NCBI GenBank assembly: GCA_963735955.1
Contig: CAVTND010000004.1
Location: 62,001-126,000 of the forward strand
Length of the DNA: 64,000 nt
Direction of reading: 5' to 3'
DNA from: CAVTND01 sp963735955
Lineage (GTDB): Bacteria > Pseudomonadota > Gammaproteobacteria > Burkholderiales > Burkholderiaceae_F
Position 1 is the stretch's first letter. Every line of letters begins with the position of its first letter. Below the pieces are notes generated by a model. That model ran no database searches. It had not been told where the DNA came from and saw nothing but the letters and a program-made list of their open reading frames with translations. The position numbers and the translations under genes are program-made. Shown here in pieces: positions 37,917-46,390 of this stretch.

Positions 37917-38303
37917 TCAGGAAATCAGGGGCGGTGCGCGGGACTGTGGTGTGCGCCAATGTGGGAGCGTGCGAACAATCGCGCCCGTCGGCGCATTGGC
38001 GGGTTGGGATTCGACGACTGCTATTAGCAAGATCCCGTCGGGAGGCGGCGCGCCGTGCGATGCGGGGTGGGAGCAACAGTAGGAACAGTGCGCAATGGTG
38101 CCCCAGTGAGAATTGGCCGGCTTGTCACCCGTCGGTGCGTCCGTCTTGGCAACACGCTTGACTCCGTCCGTCGTACACACGTCCGCCCAGGCAAACGCTC
38201 CTTCGGCTACGCGTTTGTGCGACACGACCGGCAAGAACGCGTTCAACATGACCGCGCAAACTGCGATCCAGCCGACGATTCGGGTGCGCATAGGGCGTGC
38301 CAT
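37917..38303 (-). CDS. DUF2946 family protein (second copy)
   Basis: 128 aa from the ATG at 38303. N-terminal membrane/signal segment (IVGWIAVCAVMLNAFLPVVSH), a CSYCCSHPASHG motif in the middle and the family-typical end WRTPQSRAPPLIS. Compared with the copy at 33277-33663 the order of elements is the same, so the two are paralogues. It is the first gene of the copper block in transcription order. The extra Cys and His in CSYCCSH make a metal site plausible. Confidence 0.85.
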   Translation of the reverse strand: MARPMRTRIVGWIAVCAVMLNAFLPVVSHKRVAEGAFAWADVCTTDGVKRVAKTDAPTGDKPANSHWGTIAHCSYCCSHPASHGAPPPDGILLIAVVESQPANAPTGAIVRTLPHWRTPQSRAPPLIS

Positions 38304-38425
38304 GTCAGGAATCCTATTGGCCTCCTGAGTTGAAAGCAATGATTCATGAGCGCCACGCTATCCTATACAGCGCTAGGGACAATCCCCCATTCGCAAGCCA
38401 CATCTAAGTGCGCTTGCCTGTCCCC

Positions 38426-38899
38426 TCACGGGATCGGATAGCCGCGAAAAGGCTTGATGGTCTGCAGCTCCGGCTTGGACGTGATCTTCTCCACGCCGAG
38501 CGTGGGATCGTCGGTCCAGGTGTTGGTCAGCTCGCGGTAGTGATCGAGATCGCGGCAGGCGAGTCGCAGAACGTAATCGCACTGGCCGGACACCAGGAAA
38601 CACTCGACCACTTCGTCGGCATTGCGCATGCGCTGTTCGAAGCGAGTATGGGTGGCCTGGGTCTGATCCTTCAGAGTCACCTCGACCACAATGGTCAGGA
38701 GGCCCCCGAGTTTGCGCGGATCGATCATCGCGGTGTAGCCGGCGATCAGTCCCGAGCGCTCGAGTCGCCGCAAGCGCTCCAGGCAGGCGCGCGGACTCAG
38801 CGCCACCTGCTCCGACAATTCCTGATTCGTGATGCGGCCATCGGCCTGCAGGATTTCGAGCATGCGGCGGTCGATGCGATCGAGTTCACGTGTGGCCAT
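38426..38899 (-). CDS. Lrp/AsnC-family transcriptional regulator
   Basis: 157 aa. The N-terminal helix-turn-helix (RELDRIDRRMLEILQADG, ITNQELSEQVALSPRACLERL) is followed by a RAM ligand-binding domain (VVECFLVSGQCDYVLRLAC, DLDHYRELTNTW). Lrp-type proteins sense amino acids and often control catabolic genes. No adjacent amino-acid operon is present on either side, so its targets could be the divergent MFS gene at 39008 or distant genes such as rocD or putA. The start at 38899 is the ATG where family homology begins. Confidence 0.9.
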   Translation of the reverse strand: MATRELDRIDRRMLEILQADGRITNQELSEQVALSPRACLERLRRLERSGLIAGYTAMIDPRKLGGLLTIVVEVTLKDQTQATHTRFEQRMRNADEVVECFLVSGQCDYVLRLACRDLDHYRELTNTWTDDPTLGVEKITSKPELQTIKPFRGYPIP

Positions 38900-39007
38900 G
38901 GCGGCAGTATACGAAGCGCGGGTTCCTGCGCGGCTGCGCGCGGCTTCGTGGCCTTCGAGGCGTAGCATGCGCTGCCGATTCTGCGGTGCATGGCTCTGCC
39001 ACATTCG

Positions 39008-40312
39008 ATGCCCCTGTTCGACTCCAAAGCCTTGAACCCCGGCGTGCGGCCACACGAAGTCTGGTCATGGGCCGGCTACGACTTCGCCAACTCGGGCTAC
39101 ACCACGGTGGTGCTGACTGCGGTGTTCAACGCCTACTTTGTCGGTGTGGTGGCTCAGCGGGCTGAATGGGCCACGCTGGCCTGGACGCTGATGCTCGGGA
39201 CATCAAATGCGCTGGTGATGATCGCGATGCCGATGATTGGCGCGTACGCCGATCTGCGCGCGCGCAAGAAATGGTTGCTGGCGATTTCGACCGGCGGCTG
39301 CGTGCTCGGGACCGCGGCCTTGGCTCTGGTTGGTGGCGGCGATGTCGGACTTGCCTCGGTCGCCTTGATTGTCTCGAACTTCTTCTTCATGGTTGGGGTT
39401 GCGCTGATCGCTGCATTTCTCCCCGAGATCGCGCGGCCGGAAGCCCTTGGCAAGGTGTCGGGCTGGGGCTGGGGTTTCGGCTACGTCGGCGGGCTGATCA
39501 CGCTCGCGCTTTGCCTCGGTTACGTGCAGTGGGCACAGGCCAGGGGTCTGCCAGCGCAGGAGTTCGTTCCGATCACGATGCTGATCACCGCCGGCGTGTT
39601 TGCGATTGCAGCCACACCGACGCTGCTGTGGCTGCGCGAGCGCGCCACGCCGCAGGAAGACCGCCAGGTTGGTCACTTCGTCAAGCAGTCGCTGTCGCGG
39701 CTCGCGCACACCTTTCGGCACATCGGTGCGTTTCGCGACTTCGCGCGCCTGCTGGTCTGCGGCGCGTTCTACCAGGCTGGTGTCATGGTGGTCATCGCAC
39801 TGGCGGCGATCTATGCGCAGGAGGTCATGCACTTCAGTTTCGCGCAGACCATGATCCTGGTGCTGGTGGTTAACGTGACCGCCGCAATCGGGGCATTTGC
39901 ATTCGGCTATGTGCAGGATGCGCTTGGCCACAAGCGTGCGCTGGCATTGACGCTCGCGACCTGGCTGGCGATGGTGATCGTGGCTGCGCTCGCGACCACC
40001 GAGGCAATGTTCTGGGTGGCAGCCAACCTGGCCGGGCTTGCGATGGGTTCGAGCCAGTCGGCCGGCCGCGCGATGACCGGTCTGTTTGCGCCGCACGATC
40101 GTCTGGCGGAGTTCTTTGGCTTGTGGACCTTCGCAACGCAACTCGCCGCGATCGTCGGGCCGGTGTCCTATGGTGCTTTGGTTTTCCTGACTGACAACAA
40201 TCACCGGCTCGGTATCGGATTGACGGGCTCGTTTTTCGTGGCCGGCCTGGCCGTCCTGGCGACGATCAATATCGAACGTGGGCGGCGTGCAGCGCTGGTT
40301 GATCCAGACTGA
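39008..40312 (+). CDS. MFS transporter, UMF1/Atg22-like
   Basis: 434 aa with twelve predicted membrane helices. The N-terminal SWAGYDFANSGYTTVVLTAVFNAYF is the hallmark of the UMF1 family (vacuole effluxer Atg22-like), and the loop GAYADLRARKKWLL carries the MFS motif A-like signature. Atg22 exports amino acids in yeast; the bacterial substrates are not defined. It is divergent from the Lrp-type regulator, which makes an amino-acid-linked function likely. ATG 39008 is preferred over the ATG at 38990 because the family alignment begins a few residues later. Confidence 0.85.
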   Translation: MPLFDSKALNPGVRPHEVWSWAGYDFANSGYTTVVLTAVFNAYFVGVVAQRAEWATLAWTLMLGTSNALVMIAMPMIGAYADLRARKKWLLAISTGGCVLGTAALALVGGGDVGLASVALIVSNFFFMVGVALIAAFLPEIARPEALGKVSGWGWGFGYVGGLITLALCLGYVQWAQARGLPAQEFVPITMLITAGVFAIAATPTLLWLRERATPQEDRQVGHFVKQSLSRLAHTFRHIGAFRDFARLLVCGAFYQAGVMVVIALAAIYAQEVMHFSFAQTMILVLVVNVTAAIGAFAFGYVQDALGHKRALALTLATWLAMVIVAALATTEAMFWVAANLAGLAMGSSQSAGRAMTGLFAPHDRLAEFFGLWTFATQLAAIVGPVSYGALVFLTDNNHRLGIGLTGSFFVAGLAVLATINIERGRRAALVDPD

Positions 40313-40367
40313 GCGTCTCGCGCGGAGCCATGCGCGGCCGGACTGCTGCGATCAACCGGTGCTGCGT

Positions 40368-40998
40368 TCAGCCGGTGCTGCGAGCAGGAAACACCAGATC
40401 AGCGACACCGTCGGGCTGTTGTCGGCAAGCCGGCCGCCACTCCGGCGCGATCCTCGGCCGGCCGGTTCTGGCTCATCTTCCACTTGCCTTCGACGCGCGT
40501 GATCGGAATCTCAAAGCCTACGATCGCGGTCAGCATGCGATCGATGAAGTCCACCGGAGCATCCTCGACTTTCCATGGTGCCCTCTGCGCTGCTTCGTAC
40601 GTCGCGGTCAGGCGTCCGACCAGGCCGCGCAGCCAGGTTGCATCTTCGATGGTCCGTAGTGCGCCGTACGCGTGCACGACCGCATAGTTCCAGGTCGGCA
40701 CGACCCTCCCGTCGCGCTGCTTTGACGGGTACCACGACGGTGAAACGTAGGCGTGCGGCCCCTGGAAGATGACAAGCACCTCAGTGCCCGTCGGGTGCTC
40801 GCGCCAGGCCGGGTTGGCACGCGCCATGTGGCCGCGCAGGGTGCCGTGTGGTGATGCGTCGGCATCAATTTCCAGCGGGAAGTGATTGGCCACCAGGCCG
40901 TTGGCTCCCTGGGTCACAAGTGTTGCCAAGGGGTGCGCGCGCATCAGGCCATGCAGCACCTCGAGCCGTGTTTCATGGAAGTGAGAAGGCAAATACAT
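40368..40998 (-). CDS. PaiB-family FMN-binding protein
   Basis: About 210 aa. Split-barrel flavin-binding fold of the PaiB/negative transcriptional regulator family: MYLPSHFHETRLEVLHGLM, VANHFPLEID, LRGHMARANPAW, VLVIFQGPHAYVSPSWYPSK and VVPTWNYAVVHAYG. PaiB in Bacillus represses protease and sporulation genes; in proteobacteria its role is unclear. GGAG lies seven bases before ATG 40998. The frame shifts near 40425: the better C-terminus is RQQPDGVADLVFPARSTG, with the stop at 40368. Confidence 0.85.
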
Positions 40999-41071
40999 GC
41001 GCAAGCTCCGGTGTCAGTACCGTTTCAGATGTCTGCGCACGCGCCCGTTGTGGCGTCGGCCGGTGCGCGGG

Positions 41072-41470
41072 TCACAACGCCGCGATCCCGGCCTTGGCGA
41101 TCTGGACATCCTCGCTCGACTTGACTCCCGATACTCCAATCGCGCCGACAACCTGGCCTTCGACAATGATCGGCACGCCGCCTTCGAGCATGCCGTCGAG
41201 CGGCGCCGACAGGAAGGCCGTGCGACCGTTGTTGATGTTGTCTTCGTAGATCTTGGTCTCACGCTTGCCCAGTGCAGCGGCACGCGCCTTCGCCGGTCCG
41301 ATCAAGGTCGATGCAGGCGCCACGCCGTCGAGGCGGTGCAGCAGGATCGGATGGCCGCCGTCGTCACAGATCGCGATCACGACTGCCCAGCCGTTGCGCA
41401 TGGCCTCGGCTTCAGCGGCAGCTGCGATGCGACGGGCATCGTCGAGCGACATTACTGGTTTGGTCTTCAT
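41072..41470 (-). CDS. GlcG/HbpS family haem-binding-like protein
   Basis: 132 aa, start ATG 41470 with AGGAGCGAG upstream. The Pfam GlcG (DUF336) fold is shown by LDDARRIAAAAEAEAMRNG, VVIAICDDGGHPILLHRLDG, GPAKARAAALGKRET and GGVPIIVEGQVVGAIGVSG. GlcG accompanies glycolate oxidase genes in some bacteria; HbpS binds haem. No glycolate genes are present here, so the ligand is unknown. No signal peptide, so it should be cytoplasmic. Confidence 0.88.
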   Translation of the reverse strand: MKTKPVMSLDDARRIAAAAEAEAMRNGWAVVIAICDDGGHPILLHRLDGVAPASTLIGPAKARAAALGKRETKIYEDNINNGRTAFLSAPLDGMLEGGVPIIVEGQVVGAIGVSGVKSSEDVQIAKAGIAAL

Positions 41471-41506
41471 CTCTCGCTCCTCCTGGTCCGCGCTCGATGG
41501 CCGCGC

Positions 41507-42250
41507 TTAAAGCCCACGCAGTCGGTAATAGACCTGTGAAATCCATTCCCGCAGCGCTGCATGTGACAGGTACAGGGCGCCTACGCCAGGCACCAGTTGC
41601 GACGGTGTGAACGGGCGCTGGCCGGCATAGGCCGTCGGGCAGGGAATGACCTCGAAGCCGAGCTGCACAAATGCATGTTGAGAGCGTGGCATGTGCATGG
41701 CATCTGTGACCAGCGCCACGCGCCTGATCCCGGCAGGTTTCAGGTCACGCGCAGCCATCTTGGCGTTCTCGCCGGTGGTATCGGCGTCCGTATCGACCCA
41801 GCGGACAGGTACGTTGAATTCTCGCACCAGTACGTCGCGCATCAGGCTGCCCTCGGCATGTTCACCGCCTTCCGGCTTGCCGCCAGTCACATACAGCGGC
41901 AGGCCGGTTTCCCGAGCCAGCCGTGCGCCGTAGCGCAGGCGTTGCAGCGTGAAGGTCTTGACAGTTTCGCCGCCCCATTCCGGCGCTCCGCGATTACGGC
42001 CGCCGCCAAGGATGACGATGGCTTGCGCGCGTCGCAACTGTTCGGCCCTGACCGGTGCCGGCTCCAGGGTGCGCGCGAGCGCATTGGCCACGATCGGCAG
42101 GGAAAGACTGATCAGCACGAGCTGCGACGCTGCAATCAGCGCAATCGCAAGGCCGCGCCGGTGCTTCAGCAGGCCGACGCCGACCAGTGTCGTCACGACC
42201 AAGGCTGTCGGCGGCAGCACCAGATCAGACAGGGCGTAGCTGAAGGTCAC
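41507..42250 (-). CDS. YdcF-like DUF218 membrane protein
   Basis: 247 aa. Two N-terminal membrane helices (LVLPPTALVVTTLVGVGLL, GLAIALIAASQLVLISLSLPIV), then a DUF218 domain with AIVILGGGRNRGAPEWGG, YVTGGKPEGGEHAEGSLM, DTDADTTGENA and LVTDAMHMPRSQHAF. The E. coli members YdcF/ElyC (SanA) affect envelope integrity or undecaprenyl-phosphate use. The start is GTG 42250. It is in the same direction as prpE upstream, separated by 146 bases. Confidence 0.88.
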   Translation of the reverse strand: MTFSYALSDLVLPPTALVVTTLVGVGLLKHRRGLAIALIAASQLVLISLSLPIVANALARTLEPAPVRAEQLRRAQAIVILGGGRNRGAPEWGGETVKTFTLQRLRYGARLARETGLPLYVTGGKPEGGEHAEGSLMRDVLVREFNVPVRWVDTDADTTGENAKMAARDLKPAGIRRVALVTDAMHMPRSQHAFVQLGFEVIPCPTAYAGQRPFTPSQLVPGVGALYLSHAALREWISQVYYRLRGL

Positions 42251-42396
42251 GTTTGAATGTCGGCGAGCGAACCCGAATCCGATCTGGGATCCGGTCTGAC
42301 ATCGTGGGCGAGCTTACGCGAGCCGGCAGCGACCACTGCGCCGGAGTGCCGATGCCGGCGCGATGTATCGACTGCTACGCGCTAGGCGCTTACCGA

Positions 42397-44292
42397 CTAG
42401 GCTCTTACCGCCGAGCGAATCTGCTCCAGCGCCGCAGGGTCCTCGATGGTGGTGAGATCGCCCGCATCACGACCCTCGCAGAGCGCCTGAATCGAACGCC
42501 GCAGCAGTTTGCCGGAACGTGTCTTCGGCAGCACGCTGACAAAGTGCACGCGCGCCGGCCGCGCGACTGCGCCGAGCTGGCTGTCTACGGTCTTCATCAT
42601 CTCGGCTTCGTGCGCGAGCTTTTTTTCCGGCGTGTCGGCCTTGCCCGGATCTTTCAGGATCGCGAACGCAACGGCAACCTGACCCTTGAGTTGGTCGGCG
42701 ACGCCGACGACCGCGACTTCCGCGACGTTTGGATGGGACGAAATCGATTCCTCGATTTCACGTGTACCCAATCGATGTCCGGCGACATTGATCACGTCGT
42801 CGGTTCGGCCCAGGATGAAGAAATAGCCATCCTCGTCGCGGATACCCCAGTCGAAGGTCGAATAGACCTGGCGAGTCGGGATCGTGGTCCAGTAGGTTTT
42901 CACGAAGCGCTCGTCATCGCCCCAGACGGTGCTCATGCATCCGGGCGGGAGCGGACCCTCGATCGCGACGACGCCTTTCACATGATGGCCGGTGATCTCC
43001 TCGCCGGTGGTCTCGTTGTAAAGCTTGACGTTGTAGCCGTAGGCCGGCACGCCGGGCGAACCGAACTTGGAGGGAAGGGCCTCGACGCCGCGCGGAATTG
43101 CAAGGATCGGCCACCCGGTCTCGGTCTGCCAGAAGTTGTCAATGATCGGCTTGCCGATGCCGTCGGCGATCCAGCGCGCAGTCGTCTCGTCGAGCGGCTC
43201 GCCGGCAAGGAACAGCATCTTCAGGCTCGACAGATCGTGCTTCTTCAGCAGCGCCGGGTCCTGTTTCTTCAGCACGCGGATTGCCGTCGGCGCCGAGAAC
43301 ATCACATTCACGCGGTGCTTCTCGACAATGTTCCACCAGATCGCGCCGTCGGGACGGATCGGCGTGCCCTCGTACATGACGGTCGCCATGCCGGCCAGCA
43401 GCGGCCCGTAGACGATGTAGGAGTGGCCGACCACCCAGCCGATATCGCTGGTCGCGAAATAGGTTTCGCCGGCGTTACAGCAGAAGATGTGCTTCATCGA
43501 CGCAGCAAGTGCGACCGCGTGGCCGCCGGTATCGCGCTGCACGCCCTTGGGCTTGCCGGTGGTGCCCGAGGTGTAGAGGATGTAGCCAGGCTCGCTTGAC
43601 TCGAGCCACACGCACGGCACCTCGTCGTTCATGTGTTTGGCCCGCAGCGTCGCATAGTCCACATCACGGCCGGGCACGCGCGACATCTCGGCCAGCTTGC
43701 GGTCGACCAGCAGCACCTTTGCGGGTGGGTATTTGGACAGCGCGATTGCTTCGTCCAGCAGGTGCTTGTAGGGCACCGGTTTGCCGGCGCGCGAGCCGGC
43801 GTCGGCGCTGACAATGACTTTGGGCCTGGCGTCATCGATCCGCGTAGCCAGGCTGACCGAGGCAAATCCGCCGAACACCACCGAGTGGATTGCGCCGATA
43901 CGGGCGCAAGCGAGCATCGCGAACGCTGCCTCGGGAATCATCGGCATATAGATAAGCACGCGGTCGCCGTGTCCTACGCCCAGCCCCTGCAGGATGCCGG
44001 CCATGCGATTGACCTCGCGATACAGCTGAGCGTAGGTGTAGATGCGCTCGTCGCCGGTCTCGGTCGAGATATAGATCAGCGCTTTGCGATCCGGATGCGT
44101 TGCAGCGTGCCGGTCAACCGCGTTGTAGGCGAGGTTGGTGCGGCCGCCGACGAACCAGCGTGCAAAAGGCGGCCGCGAGTAGTCGAGGACCTGGGTAAAC
44201 GGCTGCTGCCAGTGGATCAGGCGCGCCTGTTCGGACCAGAAGCCGTCGCGGTCCTTGATCGATCTAGCGTGGAACTCCTTGTACTTTGTCAT
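42397..44292 (-). CDS. prpE: Propionyl-CoA synthetase
   Basis: 631 aa, unbroken. ACS-like adenylating enzyme that converts propionate, ATP and CoA to propionyl-CoA. Marks are FARWFVGGRTNLAYNAVDRH near the N-terminus, the P-loop YTSGTTGKPKGVQRDTGGH, DIGWVVGHSYIVYGPLL, the A5 motif NFWQTETGWPI, INVAGHRLGTREIE and the catalytic, acetylation-prone Lys of LPKTRSGKLLRR. The N-terminal sequence and the lack of the longer acetyl-CoA synthetase insertions favour PrpE over AcsA. A regulator gene overlaps its 5' end by 29 bases. No prpB/C/D genes are in the window. Confidence 0.92.
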   Translation of the reverse strand: MTKYKEFHARSIKDRDGFWSEQARLIHWQQPFTQVLDYSRPPFARWFVGGRTNLAYNAVDRHAATHPDRKALIYISTETGDERIYTYAQLYREVNRMAGILQGLGVGHGDRVLIYMPMIPEAAFAMLACARIGAIHSVVFGGFASVSLATRIDDARPKVIVSADAGSRAGKPVPYKHLLDEAIALSKYPPAKVLLVDRKLAEMSRVPGRDVDYATLRAKHMNDEVPCVWLESSEPGYILYTSGTTGKPKGVQRDTGGHAVALAASMKHIFCCNAGETYFATSDIGWVVGHSYIVYGPLLAGMATVMYEGTPIRPDGAIWWNIVEKHRVNVMFSAPTAIRVLKKQDPALLKKHDLSSLKMLFLAGEPLDETTARWIADGIGKPIIDNFWQTETGWPILAIPRGVEALPSKFGSPGVPAYGYNVKLYNETTGEEITGHHVKGVVAIEGPLPPGCMSTVWGDDERFVKTYWTTIPTRQVYSTFDWGIRDEDGYFFILGRTDDVINVAGHRLGTREIEESISSHPNVAEVAVVGVADQLKGQVAVAFAILKDPGKADTPEKKLAHEAEMMKTVDSQLGAVARPARVHFVSVLPKTRSGKLLRRSIQALCEGRDAGDLTTIEDPAALEQIRSAVRA

Positions 44293-45526
44293 GCCCGCCT
44301 CCGTCCGCCGGTGCCGCTTGCAGTTCTTTTTGTTGCCGCACCAGCTTCAGAAGCGGCGCAATCTGCTCGAGCAAGCGCGGCAGATGCGACACCACTTCGG
44401 CAGCCCGGCCGGCACGGATCAGCGCAAGCGCAAGGTTGATGTCCATCGAGCCGTCGTCCGGCTTTGGATCCATAGCGCCTTGCGCCACGCCGTCCGAGGT
44501 GCCGAGGATGATGCGGCGGGACCTATTTTGATGTGCCTGGGCCGAACGTTTTTGAGCTAGCGCACGAAGTTCCTCCGCGGTGCGCCGAAGTTCCTCTGAA
44601 AGTGTGCACAGGCCGATACAGGTCCAGACCTCGACCCCGGGCCCGGCGGCCTCCACGTTTTCCAGCACCTTGCGCAGGCGTGCGGCAAAGCGCAGCACGC
44701 CCGATAACCCCGAGGCAGGGGTGGCCACACAGAACTCAAAGCGGTCGGTGCGTGTGCCGAGGTCTTCGAGGCGGATCGAAGCGGCGAGGGTGCGGCCGAC
44801 CAACTTGAGTCTCTGATCGATCTCGCCCTCCCAGCTTTCCGACTGGCCGTTCGACAGTTCGACGCGCACACAGATTAGTGCCACGTCCGACAGATTGCGC
44901 CGCGCAAAGGAAATCAGCTTTTCGACCTGCTTGTCAAAGAACGGGACGCTCAACAGCTCGGTGTCGGCATCCACAGTGCGCGAGGATTCGAGCGAGGCCT
45001 GGCTTTCGGCCAGCGCTTCGCGGGTCGCCGAGAGGCGTACCAGAACCTCGAGCCGGGCGATCAGTTCGGCAGCGCCAACACCCTTCTGGATGAAGTCGGT
45101 GGCACCCAGCCCTGCCGCGCGTTCGCGCTCGGCGAGTTCATCCTCGCCGGAGATGATGACGACGGGCAGTTCGCGGATGCGCTGAATCTTGGAGCTGCGC
45201 ACCCGGTTGAGCAGCTCGAAGCCATCGACCTTGGGCATCGTCAGGTCGCTGATGACCACGCGGATCGAGGAGTCGAGCAGAACCGCTTGCCACGCGGCCT
45301 CGCCATCGGTGACCTCGCGGATGTCAAAGCGGTCCCGAATGTGCTGCACGATCGACGCCCGGACAATGCGGGAATCGTCGGCAATCAGCACCCGCGGCTT
45401 GCCGCCGCTGGCGGCGGGACGGGGAGTTTCGTTGGGCAACGCGACCTCTGGATCGAATTGAGCCGCCGAGCAAGCGGCGGCGCGCGGAATCCGCGCAGGA
45501 TCTGCGCAGAATGTAACGGAATTCAT
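44264..45526 (-). CDS. Response regulator with degenerate GGDEF-like domain
   Basis: About 420 aa from ATG 45526. The receiver domain (VLIADDSRIVRASIVQHIRD, phospho-Asp in VVISDLTMPKVDGFELL, Lys of DFIQKGVG) is followed by a helical linker and a GGDEF-like fold. That fold keeps strands such as ALICVRVELSNG and VEVWTCIGLCTL, but RTDRFEFCVA replaces GGDEF, so it cannot make c-di-GMP. The end is a helical tail. Such degenerate domains act in binding or protein contacts. The coding end overlaps prpE by 29 bases, suggesting co-expression. Confidence 0.8.
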   Translation of the reverse strand: MNSVTFCADPARIPRAAACSAAQFDPEVALPNETPRPAASGGKPRVLIADDSRIVRASIVQHIRDRFDIREVTDGEAAWQAVLLDSSIRVVISDLTMPKVDGFELLNRVRSSKIQRIRELPVVIISGEDELAERERAAGLGATDFIQKGVGAAELIARLEVLVRLSATREALAESQASLESSRTVDADTELLSVPFFDKQVEKLISFARRNLSDVALICVRVELSNGQSESWEGEIDQRLKLVGRTLAASIRLEDLGTRTDRFEFCVATPASGLSGVLRFAARLRKVLENVEAAGPGVEVWTCIGLCTLSEELRRTAEELRALAQKRSAQAHQNRSRRIILGTSDGVAQGAMDPKPDDGSMDINLALALIRAGRAAEVVSHLPRLLEQIAPLLKLVRQQKELQAAPADGGGHDKVQGVPR

Positions 45527-45660
45527 CCGCGTAAGCCTTGGAAGTCCTTGGGCTTTCTCGCCCAATTGCGTTATGTTCCCGCGCGCTGTTCGGGGGAAGG
45601 ATGCGCGCTGCGGGTTCGGGCCGTCCGTTGGCTGGAATGGGCGCCACGATTGGAACAGTG

Positions 45661-46248
45661 ATGACCATTGCAAGCGTGAGTTCGAGTCGGTTGCGTCCCA
45701 GGCTTCGAGGCGTGCTGCTTGGGCTGCTCGCGCTGTTCGCGGCGGATGCACTGGCATCCGATGCCGAGGCCCCAGTGGCTCCTGGTGCCGCTGAGCTGGT
45801 TGTCCACGCGCTCACCCTGATCAACACGCCGTATCGCTATGGCGGCAGCCTGCCCAGCCTGGGTTTCGATTGCAGCGGCTTTGTTCGTTATGTCTTCGGT
45901 GAGTCGCTGGGACTTTCATTGCCACGCCGCTCGGAAGAAATGCGTCGAACTGGAGCATCCGTCAACCGCGATGCAGTCGAGCCGGGCGATCTGATCTTCT
46001 TCAATACGCTGGGACGACCGTGGTCTCATGTGGCGATCGCCATCGGCGAAGGGCGCTTTGTCCATGCGCCGGCGCGTGGCGGCCGGGTGCGGATCGAGAG
46101 ACTGTCTGATACGTACTGGCGGTCCCGCTTCAACGGTGCTCGAAGGCTCGAACTCGCGCAGGCGCAGCGAGAAAGCGCCTCAGTCATGGCCTCCGCCGAA
46201 GCCCACGCCGGCGGGACGGAAACCCCGGATCTGCCAATCACGCCCTGA
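45661..46248 (+). CDS. NlpC/P60 family cell wall endopeptidase
   Basis: 195 aa. A signal peptide (VLLGLLALFAADALA) is followed by a C40 peptidase domain that cuts peptide stems of peptidoglycan. The catalytic Cys is in FDCSGFVRYVFGE, the His in SHVAIAIGEGRFVHAPA, and LPRRSEEMRRTG is also conserved. A short Ser/Ala/Glu-rich tail ends the protein. The ATG at 45661 is chosen so that the signal peptide is complete; upstream ATGs at 45601 and 45538 are weaker. Divergent from the response regulator gene across about 130 bases. Confidence 0.9.
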   Translation: MTIASVSSSRLRPRLRGVLLGLLALFAADALASDAEAPVAPGAAELVVHALTLINTPYRYGGSLPSLGFDCSGFVRYVFGESLGLSLPRRSEEMRRTGASVNRDAVEPGDLIFFNTLGRPWSHVAIAIGEGRFVHAPARGGRVRIERLSDTYWRSRFNGARRLELAQAQRESASVMASAEAHAGGTETPDLPITP

Positions 46249-46285
46249 GCCAGGCTCACTCAAGAGCCATCGGACGCTAGTCCGT

Positions 46286-46318
46286 ATTCTCAAATGAGAA
46301 GCATTTGCATTTGAGAAT
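46286..46318 (+). promoter_or_regulatory. Double Fur-box-like palindrome upstream of the iron block
   Basis: Ten-base inverted repeats ATTCTCAAAT (46286-46295) and ATTTGAGAAT (46309-46318) flank GAGAAGCATTTGC. Inside, AATGAGAAGCATT matches 11 of 13 bases of the Fur core AATGATAATCATT. It lies 73 bases before the ferric-binding protein gene. Fur with iron would repress the block. Confidence 0.7.
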
Positions 46319-46390
46319 CAATTGCGATACCGTTTGGCTAGCCGCTGGGTGAAATTCTCGCGGCGCCGAACAACTCTCAGGATCAGGACG

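Noticed and set aside
42253..43599. 448-aa open frame on the plus strand
   Set aside because: Shadow of prpE, which has all adenylating-enzyme motifs on the minus strand.
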